From Atopsyche davidsoni (Eukaryota; Arthropoda; Insecta; Trichoptera; Hydrobiosidae), in the NCBI GenBank assembly GCA_022113835.1, contig JAILWY010000016.1, positions 2,545,501 through 2,609,500 on the forward strand: a stretch of 64,000 nt of DNA, written 5' to 3'. This document shows positions 33,541-45,570 of the stretch, one piece after another. The notes beneath the pieces are model-generated. The model was not told the origin of the DNA. It saw nothing but the letters and a program-made list of their open reading frames with translations, and ran no database searches. Position 1 is the first letter of the stretch; every line of letters begins with the position of its first letter. The position numbers and the translations under genes are program-made.

Positions 33541-33600
33541 GAGCCTTTCGACGTTTGGGCCCCGGTTTTAGGACCATCTTCAGATATTTTCAGGATCCAC
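33541..33600 (-). mobile_element. Penelope-like terminal relic, family C (degenerate hammerhead)
   Basis: Minus strand: CTGAAGA, T, stem II GGTCC against GGGCC, then CAAACGTCG where a hammerhead has GAAAC-GTC. The layout matches hammerhead-derived motifs of Penelope-like elements, but core positions 6-7 and G12 are altered. Confidence 0.5.
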
Positions 33601-36395
33601 TAACGCGTTCAAGTAAATTCTGTTCAATGTAACGATATTAAACCTGATCCAGCTGAGGTGTCGAAGGTGGAAGTCCTCGCACGGCCAGTTCCTCGCGTAA
33701 CGGTAAATTCATTCTAAAGAAAATTCAATTTAAAACCAACGCTGATTTCTATTTCCTAGCGACCAGTATTCTTGGTAACAGTGTTGCTAGTAAAATAAAT
33801 TGACAGAGAGGCTGCGAGGAAGTGACTGCTCGGCTACGCTCGGGAATCCTGTCCTCCCGACATGGCAACACATCCTCCGTCCGAAGTGTCAACTATTTCA
33901 GGTGTGTAGGTAAAAAAGAGCCAATAGGCGACCAATGCGTTTACAGAGAATAATCAATCTTATATATAATAGTTGAGAATGTACAATTATTATTGTATTT
34001 TTGCAACAAAATTTCAGCATCCGACGTGTATCTACAAAAAAATTTTTTTCTTTCAATTTCATTTTTTCTTAATGCACAGTTTTGAATAAAATCATAAAAA
34101 ATACAACGAGAATATTCACGCTTAATAAAGGAATATATTGAAGCCTTATCTTTTTTGTATTGATTTCCATAAAGCCTTTTTACAAAGAAATTGATGATTT
34201 TTTTCGTCTTATTGTGTATATAATTGTTTGCACACCAAGCCTGAAAAAGTAAAAGGGAAAATATATTCATTATAATAGTTTCACATTTGAAATTTTTTTT
34301 TATTTAACGGAGCTGTACTTTTCCTTCAATTAAGGGAATTATTAATCGTGCTTACACAAATATTTTTTTTATTTTTAGACTCACTTCCGACGTAACTTAA
34401 CAAGTAAAAAATAGTCACTCAAACTGGTTGATTGTATGTAATTGAATTAGTCCACCTCGCGGGGTGAGTTTTTTATTCGACATATCTTCATCGTTCGTCA
34501 AACGCGGAAGTGGTGTTTTTATAAATTGTAAGTGTTTTTTTTTCATTGTTAATGAGAGAGTCAATGCTAAAAAGTCAATAGATGAAATGAAGTAGCCGAT
34601 CAGGTTTGTAACAGTCATTAGAGTAGAATAAATCATGGCCCTACTGAAAGAACCCGCCAAGTCATAAATCTACTTTCTTGAAAAATAATTGTTTGAGATA
34701 TTTTACAAAGCCACTTAAACATGTTTCGGATAGAAATGATAAATGTGCTTTTGAATATTTTTTTTAATTTTGTAATATATATATCCTATTTAACTGATAA
34801 ATACTAATATGCTGAAAAGTTATTAAATTACAACCTTAAAATTTAACGTAGATGCAATTTTCAATCTATACTCGCGTTAATTAAGATTAAACTAAATAAT
34901 TTTTAAAATGTAACAATTTAAATAAACAATTTGGTATAGATTGAAAATATTTATCAATTATATAAACTGAGTTATTAATTGTGCCATATATTTCCAATAA
35001 TCTTTAATGCTTAAAACTACTTTAAGCACGCAATTTTATAAAGTAAATTCAAAATGCTTTTATATATATTTATAACTTTGAAGCTTCTAATTGTTAAGAG
35101 TGTTTTCAGCTTACGAAAATACTTTTAAATTATTTTTATATTCATAAAAATGTATTTTTAGGCATGCAGTGATTTTGCGCTACTGTAAACTGCACATAGC
35201 TGATTTTAAAACTGTTTTTTATTTAATTCATAATAATTTTGTATTTTAAAACTATTTTATTTTATAATTAAAATATTGTAAAACATTCAGATTTGAGCGT
35301 ACGTTTGTTTTTGCGTTATTGCCAACTCACTCTTAGCAAAGGCGCCGACAAAATGCTTTGAATAATTGAATCGATGGACTAAAGTATAAATTTATCAAAT
35401 AATGAATCGTGTCAATTGAAAAATGGCGTCCAGCAACTGTCATGGCGACCGGTAGATTAGCTAATGATCCATGAAAAATTTGACATCGTTTCCTTGTTGA
35501 TTGAGAAACGTCGGTTTTTTTTTATTTCCATTTGTTATAATTACTATTGACTACTAAATTTTAATTGAAACCAAACGGACGCAGATGTCAACTGTAGAAA
35601 AAATATTAGAAACATGATCAGATTTACGTCTTAATTAAACCTATTTGTGTTCATTAAATTTAGTTTGAATTTATTGTGATAACGACTGAAATTAATCATC
35701 AAAAAATCACCTGATATATTGAATTGTTGCTATCCACGAGTTATGTTTCAACAATTGAAAACGAAAAATAATTTTACAATAATATATATTGGAAAATTCA
35801 TTAAAAAAACAGATGGTAAAAAAACTTCGGTATTTCATAGAAATTCAATGTATTTCAGATATTAAGTACAATCTTTATGCCTAAATACTTGCATTTATAT
35901 TAAACCAGAAAAAATAATTAAAATTAATTAAAATGCAATGGAATAAATGTAAAAAAAACACTTAACGAATGCCTTTGATTGCTTAATATAACTAAATATT
36001 GATGTCATCTTTATGTTGATTTTTCTAAAGACCAAAACAATATTACAAGCATTAATTTATGCAAAGTTTTTTTTTATTTTCATGAAGTTGACACTTCTCA
36101 CATTCATAACAAATATGTTTACTCAAATAACTTGAAGAACACAAAATATTTTTATAAAAAAACGATAACGCCTTTTAGAGAGTTCATCAGAATTCTACAA
36201 AGACTTACTTCAATCTCTCGCAATTTCCTACCCTAGGGTTGTTTGTTTTTAATATATTTATTTTAAAGTATAATTTTATAAAATTTAAAATTCAAGCATC
36301 ACAGGTTTTTATTATATATGGTCATAGTCGGATGAGTAGACACATCGAAGGCAATAGACTCCATTTACAGATGCCAGTACGAAGTGAACTAAATC
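33601..36395. other. mostly AT-rich stretch with a small island (33770-33910)
   Basis: The island has GACTGCTCGGCTACGCTCGG and an ACTATTTCAG followed by GTGTGTAG, a weak splice-like juxtaposition. A second small patch near 35330-35470 contains AAAATGGCGTCC. Otherwise empty. Confidence 0.3.
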
Positions 36396-36399
36396 CGCT

Positions 36400-36610
36400 A
36401 TGAATATTTCAAACAATACCCCATATAAATTTTGCCAGACTGAAGCGTGATATGTCTATTAAACACCATACTCTTGGGCAATGGTGTTGCCTGGATCTGG
36501 CAACATTATCTCCTAGCAGATCTACCGCCTTGTTAATGACGCGTAATAAAAAAACACCATTTTTAAAGCACCTGTATAACTTAATTTTGCCAGGCACTCG
36601 GACGAGATCT
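36400..36610. other. conserved non-coding candidate
   Basis: Moderately GC-rich: GGCAATGGTGTTGCCTGGAT is a partial dyad around TGTTGCC, followed by GGCAACATTATCTCC. Frames are short and unrecognised. Confidence 0.25.
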
Positions 36611-36860
36611 GCTTTAATATAATTTTTACAACAAGCCAGCGAACATGTTACAATTAAATGGATTTTAAACTATAATTGTATTTGAAAAAATGAGTGAGTA
36701 CTTAAAAACTTCTTGCTTGTACCCAAAGCAGTGGCGCATAATCTATACAAGCAAAAAGCATTTTCCACTATGAAATATATTTTCAATTTAAATTTTAACA
36801 AATTTTAGTAATGTCTTCATTATTATAATTGAAACTTTTTTATTCAAAACTTAAACGATT

Positions 36861-36993
36861 CAATATTTTTGACAGAGAGTACTTGGTGGAATTCCATTTT
36901 AATATTTTTGAATAAAATACTTGAGTGATTTTCTGAAAGTGAAATAGTGAAAATGTGGAAAATCACTCAAGTATTTTATTCAATAATATCAAA
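36861..36993. mobile_element. family A foldback element, short copy
   Basis: Left arm TTCAATATTTTTGACAGAGA through CTTGAGTGATTTTC, a ~20-bp spacer, then the inverse AAAATCACTCAAGTATTTTA. It has no stem II module. It is a core-deleted snap-back. Confidence 0.7.
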
Positions 36994-38689
36994 GTTTTTT
37001 TTATATCAAATACCATTTTTAATGCATATATTGAAAATGTACATTATTTACATTTTAAAATAAAATATTGATTTATATTCTCGTGTCGTGATAATTTTAC
37101 ATTTGATAATGCTATTAATATTTATATGGTGAATTTTTTTATCTAATACTTGACGTTGCATTTATGGATGCAATAAATAACATGTTTGGCGCCACTGGAA
37201 GATACTGCGTTTTAAGACATATAATGTCACGCAATGGCGGCTTGAAAAAAACCAGTTCCAAAGGTTGCCAACGCCTAGGGGCTGGACTCTGATGTCGTAA
37301 TCGTACGCTTAAATATAAATAATAGTAATCATTACCAGGTTGAATAACCCTGGAGTAGTGATTGCCAACGTGTAGCTTGGGAAACTGGAATTGAAACAAA
37401 ACAATTATATACCCATTCGCAATAATTACAAATATGCATTGATAAATTTATATATATATATATTTCCCCTTTTATCTAAAAATCAGGAATACTCAACGAA
37501 ATAATGTTTTATTCTAATGATGTATATAAAAATACAAAAAAAGAGTTTATCATAACCTTTTATGAAATCATAAAGCCGGTATGATTTATTAAAACGGATC
37601 AAATACAATCCATCACAGTGCTTATTTTTTTATAATACAATGGCAACTTGTTGCTGTAAAAAACAATCCACCGACAAATAACATGACAGATCGGCTCGAG
37701 CTAGGTTGAGCCTCTCACGACTCGGTTATTTATTGCTACAATAGCAAACATTCTTCTGTTATATTTTTACATGTCAATTTTTCCGTTTTATCTAAACAAA
37801 ATGTAGACAAAAATAAAATAGAAACCCTGTCATAAAATTTTGGGTGTTCTTATAAGTTTTTTTTTTCGTATGTAGACAGAATGCATATGGATTTTTATAT
37901 ATTTCATAAAAATGTTTGCACACAATTTTCGTACTTTTATGCTTACTCCACTAAAATTAAATAACGTGATATAGATAATTTGAACAAGCAGGATTCAATC
38001 TACAACATGTTGGCCACGATATTTTCGTCGATATGCACGTTGAGTTAACACAACTGAACGACTATTTTCAATGTACAGCGTCACTTTTTCGGCGCATTGT
38101 TTCAGTGTGAAGCATAATAAAATTTTTACTGAATAAATGTTTAAAAACATGTTTATTTAAGTCAATCGGTTTATAAATGTCAAAGATATTCAATGTTTAC
38201 ATACCGACATAAAATATGGCGCACCCTGTATATCAGATGTCAAAAATATGTTCAATATAAGCAAGGCAGGAGTCTTCGAAAAACAGGAAAACTCAACAAA
38301 GGGTCGACGGGACAAAATAGTTTGGGAGCCTATGATCTACACTATTCTGCAAGAGTAAGAGGCTGCAAACACACAACAAGTGGTTTGCCACAAACGGATA
38401 ATTTTATTTTAAAAAATAACATAATTTAATTTGTATGTAAGAAGCCCAAGACGTGCTATACTCTCCCACAAAATTAATACAATGCGAGTTCATCGGTTCT
38501 TTTATTGGATGCTCGAAATATTTTTATTATTATTTTCACATTGTATACAACGCGATCCGATATCTATGAAGCATCACGCAAGCTATTCGTTACCATTTTT
38601 TATTGCAGTATTAGCAAGCGGCAATCGCAAAATCTTAATTGAAATAAGTTAATCAGAGGTAATGCACATCCGTCAAGAGTACAGATCGC
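36994..38689. other. AT-rich gene-free stretch
   Basis: A mildly GC-richer patch lies at about 37180-37380. Short (TA)n near 37450. No gene or transposon end recognised. Confidence 0.35.
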
Positions 38690-38905
38690 ACGGAACGGAT
38701 CGACGGGAAATAAAAAATCGTTAAGTAAACATTTAAAACCGGGCGATTGATTTATCATCGACATCCTCCGGTGGCTTGTTTATTTATTGCCGCGTGCCCC
38801 GCCCATTGCCATGACCCCGGCTGCCGGGCCCGCGCAGCCCATCACGAGCGATTATCTCACCCGTAAATCAATACAAGCCGAGCCGTCTCCTGATCACCAA
38901 AGAAC
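38690..38905. other. GC-rich island, conserved non-coding candidate
   Basis: It contains GCCGCGTGCCCCGCCCATTG and CCGGCTGCCGGGCCCGCGCA, flanked by TTATTTATTGCC and CCGTAAATCAATAC words typical of Caudal/Hox-type sites. No coding signature. Confidence 0.32.
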
Positions 38906-39077
38906 GAACCTAAACCATTAAATACACCACTGGTGCTTCATTTAAAATTACTAAATTAGCTTAAGAAAAAATTAATTTGTATTCTTCGGGCGCCTCTCCT
39001 CAAAGAAAATAGGTTAAGGGTCTTAGTCCCATACTCGAGTTTTTTCAGATCATTTTCTTATAGGTAATCAAGTACAG

Positions 39078-39150
39078 CCGGTTACACACGCAGCGACACA
39101 AGTTGCGATCGATTTGCAATTATTTAATAGACTCTCATTATTTTGTATAG
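39078..39150 (+). mobile_element. TIR MITE (TACACAC family), copy 6, left end
   Basis: GCCGGTTACACACGCAGCGA, then CACAAGTTGCGATCGATTTGCAATTA. Only the left part is visible, directly upstream of the jockey-like fragment. Confidence 0.45.
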
Positions 39151-39214
39151 TTTTTTTGATTTATCCGCAAATCACCAAAAATATAAAAGGATGCTATTGA
39201 CTGATTGCATCATT

Positions 39215-39990
39215 GCACTGATTGAATGGATCAAAAAGGTGAAATACCTCGGAGTTCATCTAGATCGGAGCCTCGCATGGCACCCCCACATTGCAGTTGC
39301 CCGAATAAAGGGCTACACAGGCAACAACAACCTCTACCCACTGCTGTGCGCTAGAAGCCCCTCCCCCTTGAGTCCAAACTCAGGCTCTACACCTCCATCA
39401 TCAGGCCGAACATGATGTACGCCGAATCTGTCAGGTCAAACGCCAGCCAACACCTCATCTCGAGTATCCAGGCCGCTCAAAACTCTTGCCTACGTCTCAT
39501 CCTAGGTGCCTACTACCGTACCTCGACCAGCACTCTCTGTGCCCAGACCAAAATCCCACCGATCGTAACCCAGATGCTTCACGTCACCGAAAGACTATAC
39601 CAGTCCATAAGGAAATCCAAAATCCCCCTCAAAGGGATCGGAGACGTTACCCCAGACTCACTGCCTATCCACTACAAACACAAATTCCCCCACCACATCC
39701 TACTCGGAGAAAATATAACTGTCTCACCCAATTCAAGAAGGAGCGCCAAGTTCCCGAAAAAACATACCCAGGGGTGATCATTGCACCCTCCTGCTCTACC
39801 TGTTATTGTTATAAACTTTTATCCTTGTTATTTAGTTCGTAGATATTTATTACACATAAACACATGCGAATAAAAGTCCCACTCATTTTCCCTGCCTAAC
39901 ACAATATCACAACCACAGTAAATCATGTACGCTACCACCTAAGTCACACATTGAAAGCCCCGAAACCTGGATAGCCAAACACTCCACCAA
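39215..39990 (+). pseudogene. jockey-like non-LTR retrotransposon, 3' fragment of the RT ORF
   Basis: The first frame gives KVKYLGVHLDRSLAWHPHI, the conserved segment just after the reverse-transcriptase domain in jockey-clade ORF2 proteins. A frameshift near 39370 moves to the frame with MMYAESVRSNASQHL, IQAAQNSCLRLILGAYYR and VTQMLHVTERLYQSIRK, again the jockey C-terminal region, ending at a stop at 39775-39777. Catalytic RT motifs and the endonuclease are absent (5' truncation). About 200 bp of 3' UTR-like sequence follows, up to the hAT insertion. The unusually high GC for the window fits a transposon-derived coding remnant. Confidence 0.85.
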
Positions 39991-40005
39991 AACATTAGTT
40001 ATAAC

Positions 40006-40343
40006 ATCTATTGCAGGGGTCCCCAACCTTTTTGCACCCAAGAGCACATTCTAGAATGCCGGTCGGGCGGCGGGCACCATTTATTTTATCCAGGTATATT
40101 TAAAGTTCGACATAGTCAATAATGCATATAATGCACAAAAAATATTTAATTCAAAAAATATAATACTTTAATATAAAAATATAATTATTTTCGCTTTATT
40201 TCTCTGTTTAATTACTAAATATTAATATTTTATTGTAAGCTTTAATATTTTGTATCGTGGTCGCACAGTGGCGGGCATACGTAAAACGGTCGGCGGGCGC
40301 CATGGTGCCCGCGGGCATAGGGTTGGGGACCACTGATCTATTG
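40006..40343. mobile_element. non-autonomous hAT element with 8-bp target duplication
   Basis: The element is 40014-40335 (322 bp). The left end CAGGGGTCCCCAACCTTTTT and the right end GGGTTGGGGACCACTG are terminal inverted repeats. ATCTATTG flanks both sides exactly (40006-40013 and 40336-40343). CAG...CTG ends and an 8-bp duplication define the hAT superfamily. The subterminal GCGGGCACCAT / ATGGTGCCCGCGGGC repeat is also inverted. No transposase frame, so it is a deletion derivative or MITE. Confidence 0.92.
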
Positions 40344-40713
40344 TAATACACTTAATGAAAAATAAAATAATTTTGAAATTTAATTTTAAGTGTTTATTGT
40401 TACCGGCTCCTCTCATTTGCGTGCACAGTGTCGAAGCAAGTGGCTGTAGTTCACGGTTAGATCACAGGCAACACGCAACGTCCGGTGCTCCTCGAATAAT
40501 TCGAGGTTCTCACAGTTCGTGCGATCAGAATGTTGAAATGCTTTTTCGTTAAATAAATCAGCAACTTTTATCGAACGTTTTTAATCGATACGCTTTACTC
40601 GTGTATAAAACGACTTTAATATTAAAATTGTTGTTGGTTGCAAAAAAAAATGAAAAAAATAATTGACAGCCATGTGATGATGGTAAAGCTTTATTTTTAT
40701 TATCATATTTGAG

Positions 40714-40751
<38 letters not shown>

Positions 40752-43700
40752 ATCATAGTTTCTTGGGTTTCTATATATTACCACCATCGATATCTACTAT
40801 AATAATAGCCATTGTGTGTTTGTATGTTTGTATGTGTGTATGTTTCGTTTTTCCGTTCTGTATAGAATATCTTAAAAGATACAACGCTGATTTTTTGCAC
40901 ATAAGTTAAGTAAATTTTTCCGCAGCTATGTGCCGAATTTCAAGACGATAGGATAATATTTTCATTCATAAACTTTAAAATATGCTTTAGCGAATTTCAA
41001 TATGTACGGATTATATGATTCAGTTCTTCACCGTGAGAATTTCAAATTTAGAACTTTTACAAAAAAAACAAATTTTAGACGCATCGTTCATCAAATACGT
41101 CATTTTATGACGGGCTACATTGCTAGTATTTTAATATTAACGTATTTAAATAAATTAGTGTTGTTTTTTTAGAATCTACATTCAGCTACTTTATTTAAAT
41201 GCTTAGCATATTTTTTTATATAAAATAAGAATAATTCGCATAAAGTTTAAAAATATATTTATATAAATTGGTTTGTTTCTGTACTTTTATTCACCTAAGG
41301 GGTATTTTTTACTATTGTGCAATAATACTAAAACTTAATCACGCATCCGTTTATGTACAATAAAATATATTATCCCAATGTCATTATTCTCGCAAATAAA
41401 TTGCGCTTATTATTTTACAATAAAAACCTTATTTAATTATTTAAATAATGCTTCCCATCGGTGATTCAGTTTTGAAATACTGCAAATGAATATTTTTATA
41501 ATAGTGAATGTATCTAATAAAATCCAATCAATATCTATGTGCGATCATATAAAGTATTGATGGTTTCCGTCAACATCTCATTAATTAAGATATAGAGCTA
41601 TATTTACCCTTCGATTAGGTCAATAGAACCGGTTCTTATATTCATGTTAGTGAACAAACTACAGTTACCGCACACCGTCAATAAAATAATTAGTAAATGT
41701 AGGGAATATACACATTTCTAGTTACAATTTTATGTATTTAGAATACCGCATACTCGTTATAACAGTTTTTGTAATATTTGATATTTAATGCTGTAAACGA
41801 AACATATATATTTTTTGTATTTTCATTTAGACATCAAAGTTAATTAGTTTTGCAAGAGAATCAAATTTTCTCAGATGATTTTTTTTTAACTTGTCTTCAT
41901 AATATTTATTAATCTAGTACAAATCTGTTACAAGAAGACTTTCAAGTAATTTCTAATATAACGTATCTCTGTAGGTAAAACATAAATATATATATGTCGT
42001 TTATTTATACGAACACAGTGCATGAAGCATTGATATTTTAAGAGCACAATATATTTTAATATTAACTATAGTTCAAGCAGCTGACTGTTTTACATTTTTG
42101 ACAAAAAGAACAATACTAATTTTGCCGGTACCTGCTGTGAAATAAAGCTTGGGAAAAAGCGAATAAACAAGGTTTCTCTTCTGAAAATCTAATACCAATA
42201 ATTAGGTATACTAAACCAGAGGTAAATACTCCACTCATGGGGATCGAGTGGGAGAAGCCATTTCTTGGGTGCGGATTGATTCTTTGTTCGTTTTCAATTA
42301 TCAGCAATCTATGCGATCATTATCCACTTGATTCAGGTTGAAATTAACAAAGTTTCTGCTCTATTCTTGAACAGACCGCTTTACGACTATTGATTTTTTC
42401 AATGGTCTGGTTTATCAACCTCGTGGTTGTGTGATTTTTTTTGTAGTTTATTTTTAAAACTATTAATAGAAACATTGGAAGATTCATTATATAACGCGAT
42501 AAAAGTAGTTTGAAATAAATCCAATTTAAAAGTACCGTCACACAAGCTTTAAAAAACTTAAATAAACATGCTTTCTAGTTTCACAAATATCACCAAGTTC
42601 TTAAAAATGCAAAGCTGAATATCTAAAAAATAAATTCACATTATTTACCTTTAAAATAAATATGAATAACTTCATAACTGAGAAAATACGAAACAGTTCT
42701 TTGGAACGAAATAAAAAGCCAAGTAAAAGCAGTGAATTAATTTTCAGTGATTTTTTAAAAATATTTACTTAATAAGGCATTTACTGCTTTTTTATATGAA
42801 CCACTCAAAATTGTGACGTGGACTGTGCTGAGCTGTGGTGGTCCTCAATAGTCTTTTTACATTAGGAGGGAGGTCAAGTTGGTCTTCGAAGGGTTTTTAC
42901 AAAATATGTTAGACAAACATTGCAATCAGTTAAATCAACGCTAATGTTAAGTATGGAAAAAATAAAACTTTGCCTTATCTACTATGATTAATCGTTTTTA
43001 AGTCGATGTTTATTTTTTCAGTCCGTAAATAAATAACGCCTGAAAGATAGGATCTTTGGTTATACTTGCCGTTCGTAACATCGTCGCGACAGTCGCGTAA
43101 CGGGCCGAGTTTGCCAGCTGATCGCCGTGTGTTCCTGGGGATTCCCGTTTCAGGAACCCACTGGTTCTCAACATTTATCTATCTTCACCAATTTTCATTC
43201 CATATTTTGAAGGTTTTTATATTAAACATATACTATCGACAAATGAGCAGGAAATTTCTGAGACCACTTTTGTTGATTTTACTATAAACTGACTGAAACG
43301 GAAATTTAAAAATATATTCATTCACAAGAGGCAGTAAGATTCAAATCACTGGTTGGTTACAATAATTATTCTTTGTGCGTACTTTCAAATTCAAGAATAC
43401 GGTATATTCTAGCAATTTGGCTATTTATATTTCTTATTGAAACATTTTGAAGCCTATTGGCTTTCTCAGCCAAATTTTCAAGTTTTTTACTTCATCATAA
43501 TTATAGAAATGTACGTGGTTGTACGCATTTATTTATAATAATAAATTTTACAATAAAAATAATACACAACCTTTTAAACTTTAACGAAATTGATGGAATA
43601 CATAAAATCTCAATAAAACTCGATTGTTTCATAGTTGAGTCAATTAAAAAATGTTTTATGCACTAATAACAGTATGGACTCAAAATGCGGTTTTGTAAAA

Positions 43701-43948
43701 TATTCTATATTAATCATTGTTGTCTCAAAACTCATAGAATGAACTGAAAAATGGTGGCTTGGCACATTGAAAATAAAAATGCTGTTTTAACGTTCTTGAC
43801 TGATTTGTTATGTAAGTCATGATTGAATAGTTTTTTTTTTGTTGATTTGGATTTGAAAGGATTTGGGAAAAGACATAACCTTCATCTAAGGCATTGTTAG
43901 TAAACGACGATGGGTGACTCAAGCGGTTTTAGGATCTCTGTTTTATAG
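40344..43948. other. mostly AT-rich stretch with TA and TG-type microsatellites
   Basis: (TA)n at about 40718-40745. TG/TATG-rich run at 40813-40848. A small GC-richer patch at 40400-40520 contains a TCGAATAATTCGA dyad. Slightly GC-richer patches near 43060-43150 show no recognisable product. Confidence 0.35.
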
Positions 43949-44143
43949 CCCGAGGCTGGAGATAACCATAGATAACTTTTATGGAAAGTGTCAGATGATG
44001 AGTAATGAACGATATATTCCGAACCAATTTTGCACCATTAAACGTAGACTCGACCGTTTAGATGCCGCACTGCACGAAGATATTCAAATGATCTGGAAAA
44101 GGTTATGTCTAAGAGATCTTAATAAATATACATTAAAAAAAAA
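43949..44143 (+). CDS. candidate internal exon, unknown product
   Basis: A 195-nt segment lies between a TCTCTGTTTTATAG acceptor (AG at 43947-43948) and a consensus GTAAGTG donor starting at 44144. It is open in the frame giving PRLEITIDNFYGKCQMMSNE then IKRRLDRLDAALHEDIQMIW, is a multiple of three, and has the same phase at both ends. It sits about 440 bp upstream of ratchet point 2, on the same strand. I do not recognise the peptide. It could be a cassette exon of the host gene, a transposon fragment or chance; the first is only modestly favoured. Confidence 0.25.
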
Positions 44144-44560
44144 GTAAGTGCCCATTTATCAAACCTGCAATATATCAAGACATTCATGTTTGATATTATT
44201 ATAATTTTATTCTGATATAAAATCAAAGAAGAAAAAAAGTCGTGACTTAAATCTAAATTATTTTTTATTTTTCAAATATATTAAAACCCAGTTAAAGCAC
44301 GTGTAAATAATCAACACCAAATATGTATCAACTGTTAGCTAAGATATTACGTTTATTTCGTCGGTTGTCTCAAGTCTAAAATCGTAATCTCCTATTCATT
44401 CGACTATTTGTATTTTTTCGCAACTTCAATAATATTTTTTTAGTACAATAATAAAAATTTGCATATATTTTATAAAACATTTTCAATTTACGCATTTTTT
44501 TTATTTGTCTGCAAAAATATTTCATTAATTTAATTGTATTTACTACTTTCTTATATACTT

Positions 44561-44590
44561 ATTTATTTATTTCTTTTGTTTCAGGTAAGC
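44561..44590 (+). promoter_or_regulatory. recursive splice site (ratchet point) candidate 2
   Basis: ATTTATTTATTTCTTTTGTT leads into TCAG (ending 44584), followed at once by GTAAGC. It has the same strand and design as the site at 8705, about 35.9 kb upstream. A zero-length exon with this tract would regenerate a 5' splice site after the first splicing step. Confidence 0.55.
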
Positions 44591-45375
44591 GTCCTTCCAA
44601 TATGGTTTTCAATTGCTGTATGGTATGGTTTTTGATTTTAATAATATTTGCATGTACAAGGAATACAGAGAAAACGTCGCCTGATTACAATTATTAGTAA
44701 TGTAAGATATATGGGGATATATATATTTTTTTATATACAACAACTTGAAATATTTAAGCGAGTATTATATCTATTAGATCTTTGATATTATCGAACTGTA
44801 TAATTGCTATTATAAAGATTAGTTTTGCAAACTATAAAACTATTTAAAATTATTGAATCAAAAACATACATTGTTACATGTTTTCTGAAGCTCATTACTC
44901 TCTAAAAGCACGCACCCTTAGTAACTGTAACATCCAATTATCCTTGCTTTATTACTGAACGTACCCTTAGGCCGGTGACACATGTACCCCGTTGATGGAC
45001 TACATTGTTGGCAAAATATATTGCCCAGCCAGCTCGTCCTTCCCAGCGCAAAGTCTTAACTATCAATAAAGCACTTTGAATCCAGCCATCGATTCAGTGA
45101 GAAAAAATGTGGCGTATTCTCCGGCCCAATACCTCACCGCTAATGAACACATCTCCCGACTTCCGCCACCTGTAAAGCGCCAGCACCCAGATAGGGGATC
45201 GTCAGCTTGAAGAAGGGGCATGTCGATGATTCCGACCGGCATTATTTTCTTCCGGGTTTACGTATAATTAAGTTATGTTTAATTCTACTTGTATTACAAG
45301 TTAACATAAATTATTATATTTTGCATGATAATGCTTACCTGGTATAAACTTGTCATGTATTAGGTAAGGTCTTCT
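44591..45375. other. AT-rich sequence then an island (45050-45250)
   Basis: The island has CCGCTAATGAACACATCTCC, GCCACCTGTAAAGCGCCAGC and GATTCCGACCGGCATTATTT, including an E-box CACCTG. Conserved non-coding candidate with no coding signature. Confidence 0.3.
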
Positions 45376-45570
45376 ATTCTGGCCACATTTTTTGGAAATA
45401 ATCAATATAGCTTTCTACAGCTGATTATGCAACGAAAAGGGGCATTGGAAGGAGAAAACTTACGTGGATGCGGAATTCGCACCTACGGTAGTACGGCCGA
45501 GTTTGTGAGACTAGCGCAGAATAGAAATATATTCGATGAAATGGTCACCAAAGAGCACAAGAAGGAGAAG
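45376..45570 (+). pseudogene. non-LTR retrotransposon ORF2 C-terminus, copy 6
   Basis: The frame reads QLIMQRKGALEGENL and later VRLAQNRNIFDEMVT, the terminal residues of this family's ORF2 (compare VRLAQDRNIFDEMIT at 54439-54483). A G/A-rich GAAGGAGAAG tail follows. No RT core is present. Confidence 0.7.

Noticed and set aside
39045..39070. Recursive splice site (CTTATAG|GTAATC near 39062)
   Set aside because: Reasonable tract but a poor donor. Not strong enough to list.
40790..41110. Helitron-like sequence (TG-rich run, then an AACGCTGATTTTTTGCAC block)
   Set aside because: No TC start, CTRR end or terminal hairpin could be identified.
45345..45370. Third recursive splice site (ATTAG|GTAAGG at 45364)
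   Set aside because: The upstream sequence lacks a pyrimidine tract, so it is a weak acceptor.
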